Below, in pieces: positions 27,823 to 36,992 of a stretch of 64,000 bases of DNA. Made by a program: the position numbers and the translations under genes. Source of the DNA: an uncultured Pedobacter sp. (GTDB lineage Bacteria > Bacteroidota > Bacteroidia > Sphingobacteriales > Sphingobacteriaceae); contig NZ_CAJYOJ010000087.1 in assembly GCF_913776295.1 (NCBI RefSeq), forward strand, positions 62,001 through 126,000, written 5' to 3'. The notes beneath the pieces were generated by a model. That model saw nothing but the letters and a program-made list of their open reading frames with translations. It was not told the DNA's origin and did not search any database. Each line of letters starts with the position of its first letter. Within the stretch, counting starts at the first letter, position 1.

Positions 27823-28351
27823 AGCTAATGTACTTCCTTTCATTATACTTTATTTCTAAAGCACCTGCTTCTTTTAATAATCCATCAATTACAGTATGTG
27901 CTGCATTGTCTTTCGCATCTACTGCAATCACAAAGCGATCATCAGTAGCACGTAGATCCATCACTCTTGGTGCTCTTCCCGGAAATAAGTGAGTAGATGC
28001 ATAATAAGTTAACACCATACCGAAAGCACAGAATAATACGGTAAGCTCGAACATTATCGGAATAAAATCCGGCAATGCAAATGATGGTTTACCCCCTATG
28101 TTTACCCTCCAATCGATTACTGCGCAGAAATAAATCAAAGCGAATGCACAGCAAGTACCGGTAATACCAAAGCAAAATGCTGCGATATCGATTCTGGATC
28201 TCTTAATTCCTAATTTGGCTTCTATTCCGTGTATAGGCATCGGTGTATATACATCATAAATACTGATGTTATTTTCCTGAAGCTTTTCGATGCCGTGCAT
28301 CATTTCATCAGGATCGCCAAAGCTGCCTAAAATATATTTGATATCACTCAT
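27815..28351 (-). CDS. actD: Alternative complex III subunit ActD (DUF3341)
   Basis: The 178-residue protein matches DUF3341: an N-terminal segment GSFGDPDEMMHGIEKLQENNISIYDVYTPMPIHGIE, two membrane helices (about 58-78 and 100-120), and a C-terminal LFPGRAPRVMDLRATDDRFVIAVDA. ActD holds the complex together and has no cofactor. It starts 2 bp after the actC stop. Confidence 0.93.
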   Translation of the reverse strand: MSDIKYILGSFGDPDEMMHGIEKLQENNISIYDVYTPMPIHGIEAKLGIKRSRIDIAAFCFGITGTCCAFALIYFCAVIDWRVNIGGKPSFALPDFIPIMFELTVLFCAFGMVLTYYASTHLFPGRAPRVMDLRATDDRFVIAVDAKDNAAHTVIDGLLKEAGALEIKYNERKYISYE

Positions 28352-28353
28352 TG

Positions 28354-29826
28354 TTATATTTTTGCGTAATCTTCTTGTTTAACACTATCAAATTTTTCTA
28401 AAGACTCTATGTATTCAGCTACATATTCTTTATTCTCATGCCCCTCTTTAATCTGTTTCATTTTAGCCTGCTCACTTGCAGTTTTTAATAATAATTTAAC
28501 CTCTGCAATAGCAATTGATGGCAATACCCTTAGGAACAATAAGAATAAGGTGAAGAATAATCCAATCGAACCTACGAATACACTGATATCAACCCAGGTT
28601 GGATAGAACATAGCCCAGCTTGATGGAATATAATCGCGGTGCAGTGAAGTAACGATAATTACGAAACGCTCAAACCACATACCTACGTTTACCACGATTG
28701 ATAAAATCCAGGTAGCTTTAATACTTAAACGGATCTTTTTGAACCATAATAACTGTGGAGAGATTACGTTGCAAGTCATCATCATCCAGTAAGACCACCA
28801 GTAAGGACCAGTAGACCTATTGATAAATGCATACTGCTCATACTCTGAACCTGAATACCATGCGATAAAAAACTCAGTTAAATAAGCAACACCTACGATT
28901 GATCCGGTTAAGATGATGATTTTATTCATCGACTCAATGTGGAACATGGTGATGTAATTTTCTAAGCCCAATACTTTACGTGCAACCAACAATAAAGTTA
29001 ATACCATCGCAAATCCTGAGAAAATCGCACCTGCCACGAAGTATGGCGGGAAGATGGTGGTATGCCATCCCGGAATTACCGATGTTGCAAAGTCCATGGA
29101 TACGATGGTGTGTACCGAAAGTACAAGCGGTGTAGAAATACCAGCTAAGATTAATGACACCGCTTCGAAACGTTGCCAGGTTTTCACACTTCCACTCCAT
29201 CCAAAAGAGAAGATAGAATAGATTTTTCTACGGGTACCCACCGCACGGTCGCGGATCGTTGCAATATCTGGTAGTAAACCAGTGTACCAGAATAATAATG
29301 ACACCGAGAAATAAGTGGAGATCGCAAACATATCCCATACCAATGGTGAGTTAAAGTTTACCCAAAGTGATCCAAACTGATTTGGTAAAGGTAAAACCCA
29401 ATAGGCTAACCAAGGACGGCCCATGTGAGATACCACATACGTTGCGGCACAGATTACGGCGAAAATAGTCATCGCCTCTGCCGAGCGGTTGATGGAGTTA
29501 CGCCAGTTCTGACGGAAGAGTAACAGTACTGCCGAAATAAGTGTTCCCGCGTGACCGATACCTACCCACCATACGAAACCGGTGATATCCCATGCCCAAC
29601 CTACTGTTTTATTTAAGCCCCATGCACCGATACCATTCCAAAAAGTGTAACTAACAGCTACTACCCAAAGTAAAGCACCTAATGCTGAAACGATGAAACC
29701 AATCCACCAGGCCTTGTTCGGCTTGTTTTCTACCGGCATTAAAATATCATCCGTAATTTTGGCATACGTGATATTATCGCCGGTAATTAATGGTTCTCTA
29801 AGTATTGATTCGTTATGTCCTGACAT
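28354..29826 (-). CDS. actC: Alternative complex III subunit ActC (NrfD/PsrC type)
   Basis: The 490-residue protein has about ten membrane helices and the NrfD-like quinol-binding layout, with WVGIGHAGTLISAVLLLFRQNWR near residue 88 and a conserved HTIVSMDFA segment. It oxidises menaquinol and may move protons. It follows actB by 25 bp. Confidence 0.95.
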   Translation of the reverse strand: MSGHNESILREPLITGDNITYAKITDDILMPVENKPNKAWWIGFIVSALGALLWVVAVSYTFWNGIGAWGLNKTVGWAWDITGFVWWVGIGHAGTLISAVLLLFRQNWRNSINRSAEAMTIFAVICAATYVVSHMGRPWLAYWVLPLPNQFGSLWVNFNSPLVWDMFAISTYFSVSLLFWYTGLLPDIATIRDRAVGTRRKIYSIFSFGWSGSVKTWQRFEAVSLILAGISTPLVLSVHTIVSMDFATSVIPGWHTTIFPPYFVAGAIFSGFAMVLTLLLVARKVLGLENYITMFHIESMNKIIILTGSIVGVAYLTEFFIAWYSGSEYEQYAFINRSTGPYWWSYWMMMTCNVISPQLLWFKKIRLSIKATWILSIVVNVGMWFERFVIIVTSLHRDYIPSSWAMFYPTWVDISVFVGSIGLFFTLFLLFLRVLPSIAIAEVKLLLKTASEQAKMKQIKEGHENKEYVAEYIESLEKFDSVKQEDYAKI

Positions 29827-29851
29827 AATTTGTATTTTCTTTATACTAAGC

Positions 29852-32800
29852 TTACGCTTGTACTGTTGTATCTGTATTTCTAATTTTTGTCATGTAGCCG
29901 ATACCCGGTTTCACATTGATCTCTTCCAATACGTAGTAGATACGCTCAGAACGTAATGCTTTTGAAACCTCTGAATTTGGATCGTTTGCATCTCCAAATA
30001 CAATCGCATTTGCTGAACAAGCTTCCTGACAAGCCATTTTAATATCGCCATCTTTTAATGGACGTTTCTCCAGTTTGGCTTGCAATTTGCCACCTTGTAT
30101 ACGTTGAATACACATTGAGCATTTTTCCATTACCCCTCTTGAACGTGTAGTTACATCAGGGTTTAAAACCAATTGGGTAAACTCGTTATTTAAATAGTTA
30201 TCGAAACGTGAATCGTTCCAGTAGTTAAACCAGTTGAAACGACGTACTTTGTACGGACAGTTATTTGCACAGTAACGTGTACCTACGCAACGGTTGTAAG
30301 CCATGTGGTTTAAACCATCACTGGAGTGTACAGTTGCCAATACCGGACAAACCGTTTCGCAAGGTGCATGGTCACAGTGTTGACACAACATCGGTTGGTG
30401 AACTACAGAAACGTGATCCAGGTCTTCTAACTTGGCAATTTCTTTCTCTTTGGTTACATCACCATTCTTAGTTTCGTAGCTGTAATAACGGTCGATACGG
30501 ATCCAGTGCATTTCACGGCGACGGCGAACCTCATCGCGGCCTACAACAGGGATATTGTTTTCTACGTTACAGGCAACAATACAAGAACCACAACCTGTAC
30601 AGGCATTCAAATCGATCGCCATTACCCAGTTGTTACCAGGTTTTTCATATTGATCCCACAGATCGTAATTTTTATGCTCACCTTTTTCGTTACCTGCACC
30701 AGCATTTTTTAAATACTCTGCAAATGTAGCTTCTTTAATTACGGCACGGCCTTCAAAAGAGTGGTGAGTTTGTGTTTGTGCAAGCTCATAGTAACCGCCT
30801 GTTGGGCTGATGGTTACGTTTGTAGCATATTGCATGGTTCCGTTTACAAAAGAAACAAACGGGAAAGCATTTTTACCAACCTCATTACCAGCTTTACCAG
30901 CTTTGGTACGGCCGTAACCTAATGCGATAGATGCCGTTCCCTGTGCTTGTCCTGGCTGGATTAATACCGGAAGATCTACCGAATATCCGTTGCTTCCTTT
31001 AACAGAAACCACATCAAACTCTTTAACCTTTAATTTTTCTGCAGTTTTAGGTGCAAGGGCAACGAAGTTATCCCAGGTTACTTTCGATACCGGATCTGGT
31101 AACTCCTGTAAAAATGCGTTATTGGCATTTTTACCATCACGCATCGGTACGTTTTCGTAAACCTGTAACTCAATCTGGTCACCGCCTTTAAAAGCTTTGC
31201 TGCTATTGGCAATTGAAGTAGCAACCTGCGCCAATGATTGTGTGAATGAATAAGCACCAGCAGTTTTTGCAGTTGCCGTAACCACACCTTTTTCCAAAAC
31301 CTCTTCCCATTTCAAACCAACCGCTGGTAACATTTTAGCTTCCCAGTTGCTACGAACAAACTGATAGTAGTCTTTAACAGGCGCATCAGCCCATGTTAAT
31401 AAACTTTCTTCAGCCTGGCGACTGTTAAAAACAGGGTTAATTGTTGGCTGAACGATAGAATAATACCCTTCGTAAGCGTTTGCATCACCCCATGATTCCA
31501 AATAATTATGGTTAATGGCAATTGCATCACAAGCCGTAGCGGTTTCATCTGCACGATCAGCGAATGAAATCTTCGCAGGAACCTTTGCCAAAGCATCGGT
31601 AAATGCTTTAGTATTCGGAGCATCATAAACCGGGTTGGTGTTTAAGAATAAAACTGCACCAACTTCGCCACGGTTCATTTCAGCAACTAAGCCATTAAAT
31701 TCGGCATCGTTACCGGCATATAAATAACAAGGGTTATCTAAATCAATGGTGGTACCATAACTTCCGATAGCGGCGTTAATGGCATTTACTAAAATCTGGG
31801 TAGACACATCGTTCGAACCACAAACTACCAGGCCTTTACCTTTAGCTTGTACTAATTCTTTAGCTACCAGTTTAATTACCTTATCAGCGGTAGCATTGTT
31901 GCCCAATGTTCCGCCAGGTAAAGCATTACCAGTAATTGCATTATACAAGGCAATTAAAGCAGGTCCTTCTTCCGATAATTTAACCGGAACACGGGTATCT
32001 GCATTGGTACCTGTTAAGCTCATTCCACTTTCGAACTGAATGTGGCGGCTCATTTTTTTATTTTCTAACGATTTGTAGTTACGGTTAGCAGTATATTGAG
32101 CAGTAAACTCTTCTCCGCTAATCCACGTACCTAAGAAATCGGCCCCGAAACTTACAATTAAATCAGCCTTATCAAAGTTGTATTTAGGTAATACTGCTTT
32201 ACCGAAACTATTTTGGTTGGCCTGGATCATACCGGTATAAGACACGGCATCATACTGCACCAGTTTAGTTGCAGGGTATTTTGCAATAAATTGTGCAATA
32301 ACCGCATTGGTTGACGGACTGTTTACCGTTGATGATACCAAACGGATTTTTTTGCCACCAGCCTGTGCTTTTGCTAATTCGCCCTTTACAAAGCTGTCGA
32401 TTTTTGCCCAGGTAGTTTCTTCAACTTTTCCATCTTTTACTAAAGCTGGTGCTTTTAGTTTAGATACATCATACAAATCTAAAACCGACGCCTGCGCTCT
32501 CGCATCTGTACCACGGAAAAACTGACCTGCGTTTGGATTCGGCTCAATTTTAATCGGGCGGCCCTCTCTGGTTTTAACTAAAATACTCTGGCCATTAAAA
32601 CTCGAAGTATAATAGTTAGGAATACCCGGGGTAACCTCTTCAGGTTTTACCAGGTAAGGAATAGATTTATGAACAGGAGCAGTTTGACACGCTGCTAAAG
32701 TTACTGCACCCAAACCAAAACCTAACGCCTTTAAAAAGTCGCGGCGTGGGGTAACGGTACTTAACCCTGCTTCATTTAAAACATCTTCTATTGGAAGTGG

Positions 32801-32890
32801 CTCGGCGAATTCGTTTTTGTTATTTTTAACAAAATCGGGTGTATTGTTGTACTCCTCTAAGCCTTTCCAGTATTTTTTGTTGCTTTCCAT
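29852..32890 (-). CDS. actB: Alternative complex III subunit ActB (molybdopterin-like, Fe-S)
   Basis: The 1012-residue protein carries a Tat-type N-terminus (RRDFLKALGFGLGAVTLAAC, about 50-70), a large molybdopterin-oxidoreductase-like domain without a clear cofactor ligand, and a C-terminal ferredoxin part with four cluster motifs (CTGCGSCIVAC, CQHCDHAPCETVC, CVGTRYCANNC, CSMC with CQEAC). As in other ActB proteins, the first domain is structural and the clusters carry electrons to ActA. It is the second gene, 48 bp after actA. Confidence 0.95.
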   Translation of the reverse strand: MESNKKYWKGLEEYNNTPDFVKNNKNEFAEPLPIEDVLNEAGLSTVTPRRDFLKALGFGLGAVTLAACQTAPVHKSIPYLVKPEEVTPGIPNYYTSSFNGQSILVKTREGRPIKIEPNPNAGQFFRGTDARAQASVLDLYDVSKLKAPALVKDGKVEETTWAKIDSFVKGELAKAQAGGKKIRLVSSTVNSPSTNAVIAQFIAKYPATKLVQYDAVSYTGMIQANQNSFGKAVLPKYNFDKADLIVSFGADFLGTWISGEEFTAQYTANRNYKSLENKKMSRHIQFESGMSLTGTNADTRVPVKLSEEGPALIALYNAITGNALPGGTLGNNATADKVIKLVAKELVQAKGKGLVVCGSNDVSTQILVNAINAAIGSYGTTIDLDNPCYLYAGNDAEFNGLVAEMNRGEVGAVLFLNTNPVYDAPNTKAFTDALAKVPAKISFADRADETATACDAIAINHNYLESWGDANAYEGYYSIVQPTINPVFNSRQAEESLLTWADAPVKDYYQFVRSNWEAKMLPAVGLKWEEVLEKGVVTATAKTAGAYSFTQSLAQVATSIANSSKAFKGGDQIELQVYENVPMRDGKNANNAFLQELPDPVSKVTWDNFVALAPKTAEKLKVKEFDVVSVKGSNGYSVDLPVLIQPGQAQGTASIALGYGRTKAGKAGNEVGKNAFPFVSFVNGTMQYATNVTISPTGGYYELAQTQTHHSFEGRAVIKEATFAEYLKNAGAGNEKGEHKNYDLWDQYEKPGNNWVMAIDLNACTGCGSCIVACNVENNIPVVGRDEVRRRREMHWIRIDRYYSYETKNGDVTKEKEIAKLEDLDHVSVVHQPMLCQHCDHAPCETVCPVLATVHSSDGLNHMAYNRCVGTRYCANNCPYKVRRFNWFNYWNDSRFDNYLNNEFTQLVLNPDVTTRSRGVMEKCSMCIQRIQGGKLQAKLEKRPLKDGDIKMACQEACSANAIVFGDANDPNSEVSKALRSERIYYVLEEINVKPGIGYMTKIRNTDTTVQA

Positions 32891-32938
32891 TTAAGCTATA
32901 TTACTGTTTATTCGAACGTTCTTACTAAACTCTATCTA

Positions 32939-34249
32939 TTAATAGTGGCATTTACCACACTCTAAACCACCCAACAACGCTGGTGTAATTTTCTCGCCTT
33001 TTTTAATCTTTTCATGCGCTTCGATTACCTTAGCGTAGAAAGCATTGTTTTTCTGACCAGAAATATCTGTTTCCTTATGGCAGTTAATACACCATTTCAT
33101 GGTTAACGGAGAATATTGGTAAATTTCTTCCATGGTATTAACCGGACCGTGACAAGCGAAACATACCGGCTCTGTTGGTTGTAATCCTTTTGCTTTGCGG
33201 ATCGCATCTTCTGCAACAACTACGTGTTGAGAGTGGTTGAAGTAAGCAAAATCAGGAAGATTGTGTACACGTACCCACTCCATTGGTTTAGCTTTACTCT
33301 CGTCATATTTCTGTGTTTCAGGATCGTAACCTAAAGCATTGTAGATTTTTTTGATCTCAGGAGAAACTTCACCATCATATTTATCTCTTGCCTGTACTGC
33401 TTTATGGCAATTCATACAAACATTTAATGATGGTATAGATGCATTCTTTGATTTAAATGCACCAGAGTGGCAATACTGGCAATCGATCTGATTGACACCT
33501 GCATGCAGCTCGTGCGAGAATTTAATTGGCTGAACCGGCTGATAACCAGTATGAACACCGGTGTTCCACATGCCCATCCAACCGAATGAACCTAAACAGA
33601 TGATTAAACACAAGATAAAGAACATCACAAATTTCTTGTTTTTGAACATCTTGCGCACACCAACCTTTAACGGCACATCTTCCTCGATTTCGATACCTTG
33701 TTTCTGTAGAATCAAACGCTCCAATAACTTGGAAGCACGACCTAAGATTACCAAAATAACAATGGCTAATACAACAATGGCAACAATACCTGCGATTGAT
33801 AAACCTGAAGTACCCTGATCTTTAGCTAAGGTAGAAGAAGCTACGGTTGCATCACCTGCTGGTTTAGGTTCACCTTCTTTAATGTAAGCTAAGATATCTT
33901 TTACCTTGGTTTCATCTAACTCAGGAAAAGAGGTCATTGGTACTTTTCCATTCTCGTTAAAAAGTTTAACAGCCTCAGGGTTACCAGAAGCTACGAGACC
34001 CTGCGAATTTGGAATCCATTTTAAAAGGAACTCTTCCGAGTGGCGATCACTTACACCCTTTAAGGCCGGACCAACTAATTTAGCATCTAATGCGTGGCAC
34101 GAAGAACATTTAGCTTTGAAAAGCGTTCTTCCTTCTTTAGCATCCTGCGCATTTACGGTAGAAACCGCTATTACGGAAATTGCTGAAAACACGAATAACG
34201 ACTTCCAAACGCTTTTTAAAATCATCGAGATATCTCTCATAATGAACAC
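32939..34249 (-). CDS. actA: Alternative complex III cytochrome ActA with fused monoheme domain
   Basis: The 436-residue protein has a signal peptide (cleavage near VNAQ), a monoheme c domain (CSSCHALDAKLVGPALKGV, about 49-67), a membrane helix (about 155-177) followed by a second one near 210-230, and five more heme motifs (CQYCH, CMNCH, CFACH, CINCH, CGKCH). Six heme sites in total. The N-terminal monoheme fusion is a Bacteroidota habit. Start codons at 34249, 34240 or 34225 all keep the signal peptide; I keep the longest but rate 34225 as likely. A -7 box lies at 34322. Confidence 0.9.
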   Translation of the reverse strand: MFIMRDISMILKSVWKSLFVFSAISVIAVSTVNAQDAKEGRTLFKAKCSSCHALDAKLVGPALKGVSDRHSEEFLLKWIPNSQGLVASGNPEAVKLFNENGKVPMTSFPELDETKVKDILAYIKEGEPKPAGDATVASSTLAKDQGTSGLSIAGIVAIVVLAIVILVILGRASKLLERLILQKQGIEIEEDVPLKVGVRKMFKNKKFVMFFILCLIICLGSFGWMGMWNTGVHTGYQPVQPIKFSHELHAGVNQIDCQYCHSGAFKSKNASIPSLNVCMNCHKAVQARDKYDGEVSPEIKKIYNALGYDPETQKYDESKAKPMEWVRVHNLPDFAYFNHSQHVVVAEDAIRKAKGLQPTEPVCFACHGPVNTMEEIYQYSPLTMKWCINCHKETDISGQKNNAFYAKVIEAHEKIKKGEKITPALLGGLECGKCHY

Positions 34250-34321
34250 TTTATACTTATTTAATTTACTTTTTGTTGTGAAATTGATGCTGAACTAGGG
34301 GTAGCCCCACCAAAACTTGAA

Positions 34322-34329
34322 CAAAAGTA
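34322..34329 (-). promoter_or_regulatory. Candidate -7 box for the act-cox operon
   Basis: The minus strand reads TACTTTTG, a full match to TAnnTTTG, 73 bp before the longest actA start. The -33 region is not clear. Confidence 0.4.
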
Positions 34330-34425
34330 TAACTTATTAATAAATCCCATGACATAATAGTGACTTGAAATACAATTTATAATCATTCTAAACAAATGCC
34401 ATTTCAAGCCATTCCGGCAATAAAA

Positions 34426-34460
34426 ATGCCCATTTTTAAGATGTTATCTCCAATGGGCAT
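34426..34460 (-). terminator. Terminator after the deoxyhypusine-synthase-like gene
   Basis: A perfect 9-bp stem, ATGCCCATT with AATGGGCAT, sits 35 bp past the stop at 34495 and is followed on the minus strand by TTTTTATTG. Confidence 0.75.
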
Positions 34461-34494
34461 ACTAGAAACCGATTTGGTCTATTTATTTTTCTGA

Positions 34495-35475
34495 TTATTG
34501 TTTTAATATCCAGGCAAACATTAACGGCGCTACAATTGTGGCATCACTTTCCACAATAAATTTTGGAGTGTGGATATCCAGTTTACCCCAGGTAATCTTT
34601 TCGTTTGGTACAGCTCCGGAATAAGAACCATAAGAAGTTGTTGAATCAGAAATCTGGCAGAAATAACTCCAGAAAGGAATATTTTCCATTTCCATATCCT
34701 GATAAAGCATTGGCACTACACAAATCGGGAAATCGCCGGCAATACCGCCCCCAATCTGAAAGAAACCAATTCCTTTACCCTCCGAGTTTTTAACATACCA
34801 GTCGGCAAGCCAGCCCATATACTCAATCCCACTTTTCATGGTGGTCGCTTTGAATTCGTTTTTGATTACATAGGAAGCAAAAATGTTACCCATGGTTGAG
34901 TCTTCCCATCCCGGTACCACGATTGGTAAATTCTTTTCTGCCGCAGCCAGCATCCACGAGTTTTTAGGATCAATCTCATAATATTGTTCCAAAACACCAC
35001 TTAGCAGCATTTTATACATAAACTCATGTGGGAAATATCTTTCACCGGCATCATCTGCATCTTTCCAGATTTTGTGGATGTGTTTTTGTAAACGGCGGAA
35101 AGCTTCTTCTTCCGGAATACAGGTATCGGTAACACGGTTGTAATGGTTCTCTAGAAGATCCCATTCATCCTGCGGACTTAAATCGCGATAGTTTGGCACG
35201 CGTTTATAATGAGAATGTGCCACCAGATTCATAATATCTTCTTCAAGGTTTGCACCTGTACAAGAAATAATGGCCACTTTATCCTGGCGAATCATCTCTG
35301 CAAGTGAAATTCCCAATTCTGCAGTACTCATTGCACCAGCAAGTGTGATCATCATTTTACCACCTTCATCTAAATGCGTTTCGTATCCTTTAGCCGCATC
35401 CATCATTGCAGCAGCATTAAAATGGAGGTAATTACGCTCCATAAACTTAGATATCGGTCCTCTTGTATTGCTCAT
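34495..35475 (-). CDS. Deoxyhypusine synthase family protein
   Basis: The 326-residue protein starts at ATG 35475 (MSNTRGPISKFM). It matches the deoxyhypusine/homospermidine synthase fold: a Rossmann core (GGKMMITLAGAMSTAELG), IGGGIAGDFPICV, and SYGSYSGAVPNEKITWGK near residues 283-298, where the Lys aligns with the catalytic Lys of eukaryotic enzymes. It probably moves an aminobutyl group from spermidine or a similar polyamine. Bacteria lack eIF5A, so the acceptor is unknown; polyamine synthesis is the best guess. It is a single gene with its own promoter and terminator. Confidence 0.9.
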   Translation of the reverse strand: MSNTRGPISKFMERNYLHFNAAAMMDAAKGYETHLDEGGKMMITLAGAMSTAELGISLAEMIRQDKVAIISCTGANLEEDIMNLVAHSHYKRVPNYRDLSPQDEWDLLENHYNRVTDTCIPEEEAFRRLQKHIHKIWKDADDAGERYFPHEFMYKMLLSGVLEQYYEIDPKNSWMLAAAEKNLPIVVPGWEDSTMGNIFASYVIKNEFKATTMKSGIEYMGWLADWYVKNSEGKGIGFFQIGGGIAGDFPICVVPMLYQDMEMENIPFWSYFCQISDSTTSYGSYSGAVPNEKITWGKLDIHTPKFIVESDATIVAPLMFAWILKQ

Positions 35476-35496
35476 TTCGTTTTGTATTGTTTGCCG

Positions 35497-35504
35497 CAAA
35501 AATA
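35497..35504 (-). promoter_or_regulatory. Candidate -7 box for the deoxyhypusine-synthase-like gene
   Basis: The minus strand reads TATTTTTG, a full TAnnTTTG match, 22 bp before the ATG at 35475. It also supports that start over the in-frame Met further up, which would overlap this box. Confidence 0.45.
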
Positions 35505-36051
35505 GGTATTTAGGCCGAAAGCTGAAAACTTAAAAGTGTATAGCGGTTGGAGTGTGGCGTTTGGTGTTGAATTAGTCCTGAGTCCAGAGTCTACAGTCCG
35601 TAGTCGATTAACCGATTCCCCTCATAATTGTCATCCTGAGGGATAATTTATTGTATAAAAATCAATATGATTGACGTACAATTGTTTTCTTGTAGTCCTA
35701 CGGCGCAATCTTACCTCGGCTCACCGCCGCCGAATGGCTCTTACTTTTTGGCATCAAAAAGTAACAAAAATGCCGGCTGAAAATTTTTCTTTCAAAGCCA
35801 GTAATAGGGCTTGGTCGGTGGAGTCCGAAAAATTTGTTAGGCCGGACTTAAGTAGAACGGAGACCCAATGCGAAGGCCTTGTTGGATGGAAATGCATATT
35901 TCATAAGTGACTAATTATCAAATAATTAAAAATTAACGTCAATGGTAGTCTGTCGAAGGACGTTCCTTTACACTTTTTGAAGCGTTTCGACAGGCTCGAT
36001 GTGACAAATTCTAATGTAATCAGGTTTATGATACAACCCTTTTTTTGGATG
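35505..36051. other. Gene-free stretch with repeat-like DNA
   Basis: About 550 bp without a supportable gene. 35576-35625 has phrase repeats (GAGTCCAGAGTC, CAGTCCGTAGTC). 35685-35900 is GC-richer than its neighbours and has a CTTTTTGGCATCAAAAAG palindrome near 35740; it resembles intergenic elements I recall from other Bacteroidota. 35980-36005 has a TTCGACAGGCTCGATGTGAC phrase. A forward frame of 79 codons here has no family likeness. Confidence 0.5.
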
Positions 36052-36909
36052 CTAATTCCCTGTTAGCTCATAATTTTCGAAATCTGTTGAGATCGTAATG
36101 GCTTTCCAGTTGTTAAACTCTTTTGTTAATGACTCGATTTTGCTGTTGGCTCTTTGAAAAGCATCTTTTCCCAGGAGTAAATGAACCGGAGGATTAGGCA
36201 TACCGGCCAATGAGATCATAGCTGCTGCAGCTTTTTCAGGGTCGCCAATTTGCTGACCATCCATTTTTAAGTATTTGTTGTGTATTGTCCGTACCTCTTC
36301 ATACTCGGCAATTGGGTTGGCAGCCAAAACCAATGAGTCGGCAGTTAAGAAACTGGTTCTGAAGGCACCAGGCGCTACCACTGTTACCTTAACACCAAAT
36401 TCTTTAAGGTCTTCTGCCGATACCTCCGACAACGCAATTACTGCCGATTTCGCTGCCGAATATATCGCCCAGCCAGTTGCACCGGCTATGCCCGCAATTG
36501 ATGCGATGTTGATGATGTGGCCAGCTCGTTGCGCCCTTAAATGAGGTGAAACCTTTCTGATGACGTTTATTGTTCCAAAAACATTTACGTCAAAACTGTT
36601 GCGCGTTTCCGCATCAGTCAATTCTTCTATGCTTCCACCAATGCCATAACCTGCATTATTGATTACAACATCTATTCTGTCGAATTTTGCAATAGTTGCT
36701 TGTATTGCATCCTCTACACTTTTTTCGTCAGCAAGATTAACGGCCAGAGGAAGAAATTTTCCCGTTTCATCATTTACTGCTTTTTTAAGCTCATCTATAT
36801 TTCTTGAGGTAGCTGCCACAGCTTGGCCAGCCCTTAATAACTGATGAACTAAACTTAATCCTAAGCCCTTTGAAGCTCCGGTAATAAACCAAACTTTTTT
36901 CATGCCCAT
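36052..36909 (-). CDS. Short-chain dehydrogenase/reductase
   Basis: About 285 residues with the classical SDR plan: a TGASKGLGLSL nucleotide loop near residues 9-19, NNAGYG near 85, the Ser of NIASIAG near 138, and YSAAKSA (Tyr and Lys of the catalytic centre) near 153. The Arg-less start of the loop region and RNIDE after strand 2 suggest NADPH. It starts at ATG 36909 (or 36903). It lies 83 bp after an AraC regulator on the same strand, which may control it. The substrate is not known. Confidence 0.92.
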   Translation of the reverse strand: MGMKKVWFITGASKGLGLSLVHQLLRAGQAVAATSRNIDELKKAVNDETGKFLPLAVNLADEKSVEDAIQATIAKFDRIDVVINNAGYGIGGSIEELTDAETRNSFDVNVFGTINVIRKVSPHLRAQRAGHIINIASIAGIAGATGWAIYSAAKSAVIALSEVSAEDLKEFGVKVTVVAPGAFRTSFLTADSLVLAANPIAEYEEVRTIHNKYLKMDGQQIGDPEKAAAAMISLAGMPNPPVHLLLGKDAFQRANSKIESLTKEFNNWKAITISTDFENYELTGN

Positions 36910-36992
36910 AGTTTTATCCTTTTTTGTTAAGACAAAATTACAGTGCAAGTGAATTTAGGCTATTACGAGAATCAAACTGATTGTTACGAAAT

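Noticed and set aside
33906..34298. 130-codon frame antisense to actA
   Set aside because: It is fully inside a clear cytochrome gene and shows no family pattern.
35671..35910. 79-codon frame in the GC-rich gap
   Set aside because: The DNA looks like a repeated non-coding element; the frame has no support beyond length.
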